Shown piece after piece: positions 45,392 through 53,097 of a stretch of 54,054 bases of DNA. The position numbers and the translations under genes were made by a program. The notes beneath the pieces were generated by a model. That model searched no databases. It was not told the DNA's origin and saw only the letters and a list, made by a program, of their open reading frames with translations. Origin of the DNA: Candidatus Obscuribacterales bacterium (GTDB lineage: Bacteria; Cyanobacteriota; Vampirovibrionia; Obscuribacterales; Obscuribacteraceae). Location of the stretch: the NCBI GenBank assembly GCA_019746975.1, contig JAIERK010000025.1:1-54054 (forward strand). The letters are read 5' to 3'. Numbering within the stretch: position 1 is the stretch's first letter; each line of letters opens with the position of its first letter.

Positions 45392-46089
45392 CGAATTCGC
45401 ATATCCTGTGTCGGCAGAATCAATACTTGCCAGCTTTAGGGATTTTGTAGAAAAGTCGCATGTTGCTACTCCAATTTTTAGTCTGATTTACTTCCGGTAC
45501 ACAGTGATCCGGATGTAATTTTGTCGGGCAAAAAGAATTTGCGCCAACACTGCTGCAACTATACCACACAAAGATTTTGCCGCAAGCCCCCTTTTGCAAA
45601 TTGTGTCGAGATGCCAGTTCTCGCTGCTATAACTAGATACTAGATAATAAAACTAAAAGAGATTGTCATTCTGATGGTACTGTATTTAGTACCAGAGAAG
45701 TTGGTTGTTTTGTCGATGTTCAGTTCTTCGTTGAGTTAAAATAACACTTCGCGCAGGTGATCATGAGCTTTCCTTCGTTGTCTGTCGTTGCAGCGGGACG
45801 ACGAGTCAAGTCGAGCCGGGACGAGCGTGTCGCGGATGGCACGACGAGCCCTGCCGACACCTTGCAAGTTTGGGTTTCTATCGGATATGCTGGAAATCGA
45901 TTGCAGGCCTGCCTGTATCCCAATTCTCATAGCCAAAACAAAGTGTCGAGCTTCTCTCTATAGAGAAAGATCTTTATCTGAAACAGATTAGATTATTTGG
46001 TAAAGAGGTAGATCTGTCAGTGGGGCGGATTTTTGACGCATTGTGCCCGCTCCCGACGACTACAAATTCTGGCGACGGAAAAATCTCGA
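45392..46089. other. Long gene-poor divergent region
   Basis: About 700 bp between the ABC leader and the gene at 46090. A 20-bp perfect inverted repeat, TGGTACT/AGTACCA with a six-base loop, lies at 45675-45694. TTCTCT/AGAGAA flanks CTAT near 45953-45968. A 68-codon frame at 45757-45963 overlaps other weak frames in both directions and has no motif, so I do not call it. The region could contain promoters or a small RNA. Confidence 0.4.
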
Positions 46090-47376
46090 ATGGGCGACCT
46101 CTTCAAAAGACGCATATCGACGACAATAGAGCCATCAACGATTCGAATTGGTGAGTTTCTCGGTCTTATCGAAGTACTTTCGCCCGAGATTCTGGACGAG
46201 ACTCTTCAGGCTGCTGAAGAGCTAGAGGTGCCGGTCGGTCGGGCGACGGTGTTGCGTGGACTGATAACTAATGGCGAGTTGTCCAAGTTGATCCAGCTTC
46301 ACTGTCTGGTGAAGGGCAAGATCATTGGACTGGAGGAGGCTAGAGAAGCCTTCTTTATTTCGAGGCGAGAGAACTGGCCGATCAAGGAATCACTGGTCGC
46401 ACTTGGTTGTTCAACCGCAGATGGAACCTTCGTTCGAATCGGTGAACTGCTGATTGAATCAGAAAGGGTCAGTGAACAGGATCTTCGAACGTCTCTCGAA
46501 TTGCAAGGACTTTGTGGACTACCGCTCGGTCGAATCCTGACGATCGACGCACGCATTCCCGAGATCGTAGTCAATGAAGCGCTTGCGCTGCAAGCCGATA
46601 TACGAGATCGCAGACGAACTTATCGTGAGGCGATTGTTCGACTCCGCAGATTCCGGATCGCGGAAGACGCCTTCGCTCCTCGAAAGCGTTTGTTGCTTAA
46701 CCGCCAAACGCTCGAATTCGAGCCAGAAACGATGGAATTGCGAGACATACTGATTGCTGCTGAAGTTGTGACCGAAGAGGATTTGAAACCTGCCGAACAC
46801 TTTGCTGTATCAAACAACCTGTTGCTGGAAGATGTTCTACGAAGCTTTCCCTGGATCGATCACGACATGCTCTCAGCTGCTTCGGCAGCCGCGGGATTTA
46901 TCAAATACGGATATATAACCGGTGATGAAGCGGTTTCTGTGGTCAAGTCTCTGAAATCAAACGACGAAACACTCGATGCACTTCCGCACCTTGCAACAAC
47001 TGTCGGTAAGTCGATGACTCTGTATCAATTCTTGGTTACAAGCGGGTTCCTCACTCCCGAAGGAATCAGGCAAATCATCAGAACATTGATGAACGATTCC
47101 GATTTATTCCTCGAAGTGATCGGTAGACCGAGATCTGCTTTTTCGGAAAAACGTCAAGTCAAGCACGCAATCATCAAATCGATTTTAGAAAATGAAAACT
47201 TGGAGAGATCGCTTGCCGAAGTACAGAAGGCCGACCGCAAACTTATAAGCTATTCGCGCGATCTTCTATCGCTTATTTCGCATGGCATCATTACTGTCGA
47301 TCAAGCTATTCTCAGTTTTGCTAGATTACGGTACGAAAAAGGTGAGCGCGCAGCAACGCCCGAACGCGTCGTTTGA
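46090..47376 (+). CDS. Orphan protein with GspE/MshE N-terminal-like repeats
   Basis: About 428 residues from ATG 46090; the frame extends to 46033 but that part lacks conservation. It has three or four helical repeats of the type found at the N-terminus of type II secretion and type IV pilus ATPases (RIGEFLGLIEVLSPEILDETLQ, RIGELLIESERVSEQDLRTSLE, ELRDILIAAEVVTEEDLKPAE, LYQFLVTSGFLTPEGIRQII). MshEN-type repeats can bind c-di-GMP, but no nucleotide-binding ATPase domain is present here. It could be a regulatory or adaptor protein. No signal peptide is seen. Confidence 0.6.
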   Translation: MGDLFKRRISTTIEPSTIRIGEFLGLIEVLSPEILDETLQAAEELEVPVGRATVLRGLITNGELSKLIQLHCLVKGKIIGLEEAREAFFISRRENWPIKESLVALGCSTADGTFVRIGELLIESERVSEQDLRTSLELQGLCGLPLGRILTIDARIPEIVVNEALALQADIRDRRRTYREAIVRLRRFRIAEDAFAPRKRLLLNRQTLEFEPETMELRDILIAAEVVTEEDLKPAEHFAVSNNLLLEDVLRSFPWIDHDMLSAASAAAGFIKYGYITGDEAVSVVKSLKSNDETLDALPHLATTVGKSMTLYQFLVTSGFLTPEGIRQIIRTLMNDSDLFLEVIGRPRSAFSEKRQVKHAIIKSILENENLERSLAEVQKADRKLISYSRDLLSLISHGIITVDQAILSFARLRYEKGERAATPERVV

Positions 47377-47510
47377 CAACCTGCTCTAAGCTCTCTCTTA
47401 AACGGCGTTTACCGAAAGTGAGATTCTAATCTTTGCTCGCGTAATTCTATTCGGTACACTGTAGTATCGAGCAGAGCCTTCAATGTTGTTTTTCTTATTC
47501 AGGTTTATTT

Positions 47511-48941
47511 ATGAAATGTCAAGTCACCACTCGTAGTGTCAAGTTGGTCGTTACTGCATTAATGGCTATCATTGGTCTGGCTTCCTGTTCTGATCCTCGC
47601 CGCGTGGCTTGGTCTCCCGATGGAAGCGTTGCCGCTGTCATCGCCGGCGATGGTCTTCGATTCTGCGATGCAGAAGGAAGTCTCGGTCAGCCCGCTGCAC
47701 CTTCAGTGGAATTGGTCTGTTGGTTTTCCGACTCCAGGCGTATTATGGTGGTCGAGTACGAGCCGGTGTTGAAATGGTCTCAAGTCGTAGAACTCGAGCC
47801 CGCCGATGATGTTCGCATAACTCTAGAGACTGCAAAAAAGATGCTAGCCGAAGCCAAGCTTCACAAAGGGCATTGGAAAGAGTTTGAAAAAGCAATCTCA
47901 AAACTCCCTCATGCTCGTGAGGCGGTGCTCTATCTTCGCGACAATAAAGACAAAGAAATGTCTGCTACCGATGACGGTGGGACCTGGGCGCAGATCAAGA
48001 AGAATGTGGCTGTAGGCGTACACCGTGTATGCTCGTACAACGTAGAGAATAAGAGTCTGAGCGGGCGGAAACAGATCTATCTGACGATGCGAGATGTCAA
48101 AGAGATTCGGATGTCTCCAAAGAGTAATGCACTACTTCTGGTGTCACACCAGGAGAGTGGCGATGATGCTCCGTACACTCTCATGCATATAACCATTGAC
48201 AGTGGCAAGGTACGCACTATATCTGGTATCGCAGCAATGTATCCGGATTGGTCGAAGGACGGAACACAAATCTTCTATATCGAAGCTGATTTGCCATCCA
48301 AGGCATTGAACGGATTAGATACCTCATTGATCCCTTTGTTTGGCTCGCTACACGCTCTACCCGTGGATCCATCAACAGAGCACGTCATTGAGAAAGCCGA
48401 GAACAAAGTCTTGTCCCATGTCTTTTTCTCTGAAAACAGCCGTATTCGTTGTCTGGCTGATGGTAGTCTCGTATTCTCTTCTCTCCCAATCACACTGCCG
48501 GTTGGCGACAGTCAAGTCACACACCACCAGACTCTATTTCAGATTCGACCCGGGCAGAATGCTTTGGTAGTACCCATGGTGCCACCCGATGTCGGTCAAG
48601 ATGTTAACGCGGACGCTGTCGAGTACTTCGAGGTGAGCTCCGACGGCAAGCACATATTGATACCTGGTACTTCGAACGGAGTCAGCATTTACTCTGTTCT
48701 CAATGGTGCCGCTGTACGAATTGACGGTAAGGGCTTTGATGGGACCAAGCGATTGACATTCTCTCCATCATTCCGCAATGCCGATGAGGTTTGCCTTGGG
48801 ATGGCGCCAGTCGAGGACTCCGACAAAAAAGTTAAGAAAGACGTCAAAAGCGAGGTGGTGCTCTGGTCTATCTCTAAAGACTCAGCGACGTCCTTGAGCA
48901 AGACTTGGCCGGAGTCCGCTAAGAAGAAATTCCTTTACTGA
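47511..48941 (+). CDS. PD40/beta-propeller-like lipoprotein
   Basis: 476 residues. The signal peptide ends in lipobox LASC (cysteine about 27). PD40/WD-type blades follow: RRVAWSPDGSVAAVIAGDGLRF, KEIRMSPKSNALLLVSHQESG and YFEVSSDGKHILIPGTSNGV, with variable spacers. Probably a periplasmic, membrane-anchored propeller that binds partners or ligands. The exact role is unknown, and no operon partner is apparent. Confidence 0.65.
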   Translation: MKCQVTTRSVKLVVTALMAIIGLASCSDPRRVAWSPDGSVAAVIAGDGLRFCDAEGSLGQPAAPSVELVCWFSDSRRIMVVEYEPVLKWSQVVELEPADDVRITLETAKKMLAEAKLHKGHWKEFEKAISKLPHAREAVLYLRDNKDKEMSATDDGGTWAQIKKNVAVGVHRVCSYNVENKSLSGRKQIYLTMRDVKEIRMSPKSNALLLVSHQESGDDAPYTLMHITIDSGKVRTISGIAAMYPDWSKDGTQIFYIEADLPSKALNGLDTSLIPLFGSLHALPVDPSTEHVIEKAENKVLSHVFFSENSRIRCLADGSLVFSSLPITLPVGDSQVTHHQTLFQIRPGQNALVVPMVPPDVGQDVNADAVEYFEVSSDGKHILIPGTSNGVSIYSVLNGAAVRIDGKGFDGTKRLTFSPSFRNADEVCLGMAPVEDSDKKVKKDVKSEVVLWSISKDSATSLSKTWPESAKKKFLY

Positions 48942-49105
48942 CCTGGCCGTCGTTTGGTCCGCAAATAGCAAGAAGCAAACAGCAAACATATAAGGTCTTT
49001 GTTATATTTTCCGGCGAGTTTTGAGGCCTTATGTCTTGTTTCGCCACGCCGATTGCGCAATTGCAGCACAACGACCTTGACGGTCAAGAGTACGTTGTCT
49101 CAGAG

Positions 49106-49196
49106 TTCACCAAGGCGCGGGCAATAGGATTCGCTGCGGCATCTTCACCGAGGCGCGGGCAATAGGGTCCGTTGCGCCATCGTCACCGAGGCACAC
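49106..49196. repeat. 38-bp tandem repeat, about 2.4 copies
   Basis: Units at 49106-49143 and 49144-49181, plus a partial copy at 49182-49196, share CACCGAGGCGCGGGCAATAG with few changes. It lies between the PD40-like gene and the next minus-strand gene, in no evident reading frame, and looks like slippage-prone intergenic repeat. Confidence 0.75.
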
Positions 49197-49205
49197 GGAC
49201 TCGAA

Positions 49206-49943
49206 CTATTCCGTCTTGCCTTTGGGCAGGACTTGCTCAGTCTCTTTGGTCGAGGCTTCCTGAATCAATTTGAATCCTTCTCGTCGACCTTTTTCAATTA
49301 TATTCGCGACTTCGAAAAGTTTCACCGCCTCACGGGCAATCTTTTCATTATTGTCTGTCACTGGAATCAGTTCATAGATATTTGAAACGTGCTCATTGAG
49401 CTGCGCAACAGAGGTTTCGTACTCATCGAACAGTTTCGCAAATCGATCTTTCGTTCCCTTTGGAACGATGATCTTTTCGACGCCGGATTCCGCGTCTTTT
49501 ACATCTTCTTTGAACAGATGGATTATAGGCTCCATCGTGCTTATGTAGTAAACAAGCCACTCTGGTCTCGTGGCAAGGTATTTATGGTGTCCAGCCAGAT
49601 CAATTGCAGAGATTTCATTGGGATCGGCTATCTCTGCGTCTGCAGTGGTTGGAATCTCTTTTCTCGTAACTTCCAGATAAATGTTTATAGCCTGTTGCTT
49701 GATCTGCATGACACAGAGACCAACATCACGCATGTCGCTCAGTGTGATTGCATCAGTCTTCACATCGATATGAAGAGTCGGTTTAGTCGGTGTCGTGAGT
49801 TTTGAGCCGGCACTACCAGTAGTATCGTCTGCACGTGCGTTTCCGTAGGCTAGCGAGAGTATTGCCGATACAGCCAACAAGACCGCGCGGGTTCTTTGAT
49901 TGTTACGTCGGTTCAGCAATTGTAGATACTCCGTTGAAAACAA
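49206..49943 (-). CDS. Exported hypothetical protein
   Basis: 245 residues. A signal-like hydrophobic region (about 18-38, AVLLAVSAILSLAYGNARA) precedes a mature part with no motif I know. It is helical and acidic (for example VIEK-type helices near the end). The start is a TTG at 49943 with no clear ribosome site, so the N-terminus is uncertain. It sits 22 bp downstream of a LolA-like gene on the same strand and is probably in its transcript. Confidence 0.5.
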   Translation of the reverse strand: MFSTEYLQLLNRRNNQRTRAVLLAVSAILSLAYGNARADDTTGSAGSKLTTPTKPTLHIDVKTDAITLSDMRDVGLCVMQIKQQAINIYLEVTRKEIPTTADAEIADPNEISAIDLAGHHKYLATRPEWLVYYISTMEPIIHLFKEDVKDAESGVEKIIVPKGTKDRFAKLFDEYETSVAQLNEHVSNIYELIPVTDNNEKIAREAVKLFEVANIIEKGRREGFKLIQEASTKETEQVLPKGKTE

Positions 49944-49965
49944 ACCATGGTCCGAACTCTGATAC

Positions 49966-50718
49966 CTATAAATCGAATAATGAATCCTCCAACCCGATAT
50001 TCGATTGGAAATTGTCGAAGAAGGTCACGCTGATAAGACTTCCGTCTTTGAAGACATCCCATTCAAGCGGGATATTGGTTTTTGGATTGATGTAGATGCG
50101 GTCGGTTATGGTTTCGAAACTGCCTTCGTCGAGTTCGATAACCTTTACCGGACCCTTCCAATATTTCCCAGAGATGGCGTTGGTAGATATTTTGGCTTTG
50201 CTTCCTTTTTTGATTTTCGTTCGAACTTCGTTGAGGAGGCTTGTCATATCAGCGTTGACAATACTGTGACCGCTGGGGAGCTGGAGCATTCGCGAATCTT
50301 CTTCGAGCGTCAGTTTTACATACTTGAGCATGCCGCCGCCGCAGCCTCTGACGACACCATCTTCTCGGCGCACGACAATTGCGCCCTGATTCAAATTTCC
50401 TTTGGTGACTTCGACCCGCACCCGCTTGTTTTTCTTGAAGAAAAACTTGGCTGCACCTTCTTTCAATCGGTCTTTCATGCGTCCGGTCAATCTGGTATCG
50501 ACTTGATAATCGGAATAGTTATTGAAGCTGCTACACGTTGATTCCAAAATTGATTGACCTGGTGCCCACTTCATGTCAGTCAACAGATCATTCGTATAGC
50601 GAGAGTGCTCTTCTAGTGGCGGAAAGGTCATGCCATCCGCGCCCTGTCCCAGGACTACTCCAGCAAAGAGCAGCGCCACAACGAGGTTTCTGATGTTTCT
50701 GTGCGGTCGGAAATTCAA
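49966..50718 (-). CDS. Exported LolA-like / DUF1571-like protein
   Basis: 250 residues. A signal peptide (about 1-27, LVVALLFAGVVLGQGA) is followed by a beta-rich domain: RVRVEVTKGNLNQGAIVVRREDG, then KYVKLTLEE, and at the end DRIYINPKTNIPLEWDVFKDGSLISVTFF, a strand pattern like LolA-fold/DUF1571 proteins. Such proteins bind lipids or lipoproteins in the periplasm. The match is by pattern only, so the function is tentative. It precedes the exported hypothetical gene; the two probably work together. Confidence 0.6.
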   Translation of the reverse strand: MNFRPHRNIRNLVVALLFAGVVLGQGADGMTFPPLEEHSRYTNDLLTDMKWAPGQSILESTCSSFNNYSDYQVDTRLTGRMKDRLKEGAAKFFFKKNKRVRVEVTKGNLNQGAIVVRREDGVVRGCGGGMLKYVKLTLEEDSRMLQLPSGHSIVNADMTSLLNEVRTKIKKGSKAKISTNAISGKYWKGPVKVIELDEGSFETITDRIYINPKTNIPLEWDVFKDGSLISVTFFDNFQSNIGLEDSLFDL

Positions 50719-51079
50719 GATTCTCTCCTGTCAGCAGATTGGGCGTTAATAATCGGCTGAGATTCCAAAAACTTACCGATGACATGTGACATCAAGTGTC
50801 ATGTCGCGGTACCGAGCAATTTTACCAAATGCACCGAAACGCCTCGTCGGGGATGTAAGGTGCGGCTGCAAAAGGCAGTCTGTCTTGAGTTTTTTGCAAC
50901 TAGATATTAGGCTGAATGCGGCTTTAGCCCAGGAAATCTTCGGTACTCAGGGAAGAGGCGTCAACGCACGTCTGTAGATGAAAGCTATGACGTCGCCAAG
51001 GGCAGAATTCCAGATTTAATCTACACAATTACACGGATTGGTGTAATAATGTAAATGGAAGCCGATACTGGAGTGTTCC
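50719..51079. promoter_or_regulatory. Divergent region with inverted repeats and ArsR-type operator
   Basis: 361 bp between the LolA-like gene (minus) and the ArsR gene (plus). The perfect inverted repeat ATTACAC...GTGTAAT (51028-51047, six-base gap) lies 32 bp before the ArsR start and is the probable repressor operator; a TAATAA -10-like hexamer overlaps it. Near the LolA-like start, GACATGTGACATCAAG and TGTCATGTC (50781-50805) form a second imperfect dyad. A 63-codon frame (50786-50977) has no support. Confidence 0.65.
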
Positions 51080-51487
51080 ATGGGTAACAATCTAGATAGT
51101 GAAAAGGTAGAATCCTGCTGCACGCGTGAGTCCAGGACTTCAGCTGAAGCACCTCTGTCAGACGCAGATGCTTCGGAGCTGGAGGACCTTTTCAAGATTC
51201 TGGCTAACGACACGCGGCTGAAGTTGCTGCACAACCTGGCGCTTGCGCGAGAGATGTGTGTATGCGACCTGGCCGATTCGCTCGGTATGAAGCCGCAGGC
51301 TGTATCCAACCAGCTTCAGCGGTTGTCCGACCGCGGTATTGTCTCGACCCGACGGGTTGGCAATAACGTCTATTACCGTGTTGTTGACACATGCATACTC
51401 GATCTGTTGCACAAAGCCGTGTGCTTGCTGCGCGACAGTGAAGACCGTAGGGACGGAGTCGTAAGTTTGGCTTCGTTAAATAGGTAA
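51080..51487 (+). CDS. ArsR/SmtB/CadC-family metal-sensing repressor
   Basis: 135 residues with a winged helix (about 35-115: LFKILANDTRLKLLHNLALAREM, then the recognition segment MKPQAVSNQLQRLSDRGIV). Probable thiolate ligands are the N-terminal pair C13/C14 and C60/C62 in the EMCVCDLA motif, the alpha-3N site type used by CadC for Cd, Pb and Zn. D103 and C105 lie where SmtB's alpha-5 site would be. It likely represses itself and the metallothionein 27 bp downstream, with metal releasing it from the palindrome at 51028-51047. Confidence 0.9.
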   Translation: MGNNLDSEKVESCCTRESRTSAEAPLSDADASELEDLFKILANDTRLKLLHNLALAREMCVCDLADSLGMKPQAVSNQLQRLSDRGIVSTRRVGNNVYYRVVDTCILDLLHKAVCLLRDSEDRRDGVVSLASLNR

Positions 51488-51514
51488 ACTGCAGATAATA
51501 TTGGAGGAATTAAC

Positions 51515-51670
51515 ATGATCAAGGATTGCTGCAAAGGAAAAGATTGTTGTAAAAGCTCTGACTGTGCCAAATGCAGTGACACAGAATGTCCGACCTGTGA
51601 AGATTGCGAGTGCTGCTGCGAGTGCTGCAATTGCTCAGAGCAAGAGGGTGGTTGCGCCTGCGCCGCCTAG
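51515..51670 (+). CDS. Metallothionein-like protein
   Basis: 51 residues, 17 of them cysteine and none aromatic or histidine; too short for common gene calling but preceded by a perfect GGAGG seven bases before the ATG. The cysteines come as CC, CxC and CxxC groups (positions 5, 6, 11, 12, 17, 20, 25, 28, 31, 33-35, 37, 38, 40, 47, 49), the metal-thiolate cluster pattern. It would bind several Cd, Zn, Cu(I) or similar ions in the cytoplasm. It follows the CadC-like repressor by 27 bp and ends at a terminator, so it is the operon's effector. Its sequence does not resemble cyanobacterial SmtA closely. Confidence 0.88.
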   Translation: MIKDCCKGKDCCKSSDCAKCSDTECPTCEDCECCCECCNCSEQEGGCACAA

Positions 51671-51691
51671 TTAGCATCGACATATGTAGAG

Positions 51692-51720
51692 AGAAGGACC
51701 TTAACGGGTCCTTCTTTTTT
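51692..51720 (+). terminator. Rho-independent terminator of the metallothionein operon
   Basis: GAAGGACC (51693-51700) pairs with GGTCCTTC (51707-51714) around a six-base loop, extended by one A-T pair, and is followed by a run of six T. It lies 22 bp after the metallothionein stop. Confidence 0.92.
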
Positions 51721-51864
51721 GGGGTTGATAGACAGTCTCAGTTTTGGATTCTTTGAAACATAAATCGGCAGCGAAATTGGCGAGAAGTTTTTTCCTTGAA
51801 ACCTGTGTATATCTTCAGGTGATGGGTAAATTTATAACGAACTCTGGTATCCAAGGATGGGTCA

Positions 51865-52821
51865 ATGTCGTTACCGCCGGATAAGCTTCCTCCTGGACTT
51901 TCCGCTCGTGAATATCGCCGACTGGGAATCAAGTACCTTTTGATGGGAAAAAATGACCACGCGACGGAAGCTTTTACGTTGGGCTATGAGGAAGCCGGTA
52001 ACCAAGATGGCGAGAAAAGCGCCGACCAAGAAGCGAAGCAAGGATATCAACAAGGAATGCGATTTGGCGCCAACCTCACTAATGCGGTGATGAAACTGTT
52101 GCAACAGCAAACCGCAGGCGGTGATGACGGCGCAGAGAAAGATTCGCAGCAGTACTTGAATGACATTAGAGAACAACTGGGGCAACTCGGTGTTCCGGAA
52201 GAGAAAGTTTCTAAGTTCATCGAGGAATTGGTCGAGGTTGTCACCGTCGCGGGAAGTGAAGAGCCGCCACCGCGAGTGGTGCCGACCGACCTTACTCCAC
52301 GTGAGTTTTATGAGCTCGGGGTGCACTATAAGGAGCTTGGCTGGACCGAGCAAGCTAGAGATGCACTGACCTATGCGATGGAAGGCGATCCGGATGGAGA
52401 CTGGGGTGTCAAGGCGAAGCGCTTTTTGCAAGCGCGTTTACCCAGATTTCCAGTGCCGTTGATGGCAGAGCAGCGCAATATATCTGGATACAATCTGATG
52501 ATGTCTGGCGATACGGCAGGCGCCAAGGATGTTTTTGAGGGTTTGATTAGCGAGTATCCAGATTTCGAATGGCCGTATGGCAATCTCGGATTTCTGTATC
52601 TCGGTGATGGCAGTATGGCGAAAGCCAGAAAGATCCTCGAAAAAGCTTTGAGTCTCAATCCTAACTATCTCAATGGCTGGCTGCACCTCGCACGAGTTCT
52701 GGCATTGAATGAGGACTTCAGAGGAGCATTCGACTGTCTCCAGAAAGCCGCCGACATTTTGCCGGACAACGCTGATGCGGAAAAACTTGGTGAGTTCATA
52801 AAAGAACTTGAGACTGGCTAA
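51865..52821 (+). CDS. TPR protein
   Basis: 318 residues, no signal peptide. TPR-like helices occur at about 10-45 (LSAREYRRLGIKYLLMGKNDHATEAF), 140-190 (TPREFYELGVHYKELGWTEQARDAL) and 205-310 (NISGYNLMMSGDTAGAKDVFEGL, YGNLGFLYLGDGSMAKARKIL). A Gln/Glu-rich segment near 50-110 looks flexible. The role is unknown; likely a cytoplasmic scaffold. The gene starts 145 bp after the metallothionein terminator and is not in that operon. Confidence 0.75.
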   Translation: MSLPPDKLPPGLSAREYRRLGIKYLLMGKNDHATEAFTLGYEEAGNQDGEKSADQEAKQGYQQGMRFGANLTNAVMKLLQQQTAGGDDGAEKDSQQYLNDIREQLGQLGVPEEKVSKFIEELVEVVTVAGSEEPPPRVVPTDLTPREFYELGVHYKELGWTEQARDALTYAMEGDPDGDWGVKAKRFLQARLPRFPVPLMAEQRNISGYNLMMSGDTAGAKDVFEGLISEYPDFEWPYGNLGFLYLGDGSMAKARKILEKALSLNPNYLNGWLHLARVLALNEDFRGAFDCLQKAADILPDNADAEKLGEFIKELETG

Positions 52822-53097
52822 GGTTTGTTGGGCTAAGGTGTCCTGACTAATACTTGACCTGACAGTTGCACCTTCATACGACACTCGAAAAAGATTCGTC
52901 CGTTTGTTGTCAAGTGCTTTTCGCGTGCCAGATGAATCGTCTCCAGAAACGTCTGCATCGGTGTTTTACCGAAGCAATATTTCCCAGTGTGGCCGGTCTA
53001 CACTAACTCCGGAGAACTGTTCTGGACTCATTTAGTATGGAGTCCCCACAACGAAACCACTTTTTGTGATACTGCCTGCAGTATTGCTGTCAGGTCG

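Noticed and set aside
45757..45963. 68-codon plus-strand ORF in the divergent region
   Set aside because: Overlaps other weak frames on both strands and has no start signal or motif.
50786..50977. 63-codon plus-strand ORF upstream of ArsR
   Set aside because: Lies over the probable promoter and dyad region, no ribosome site or recognisable sequence.
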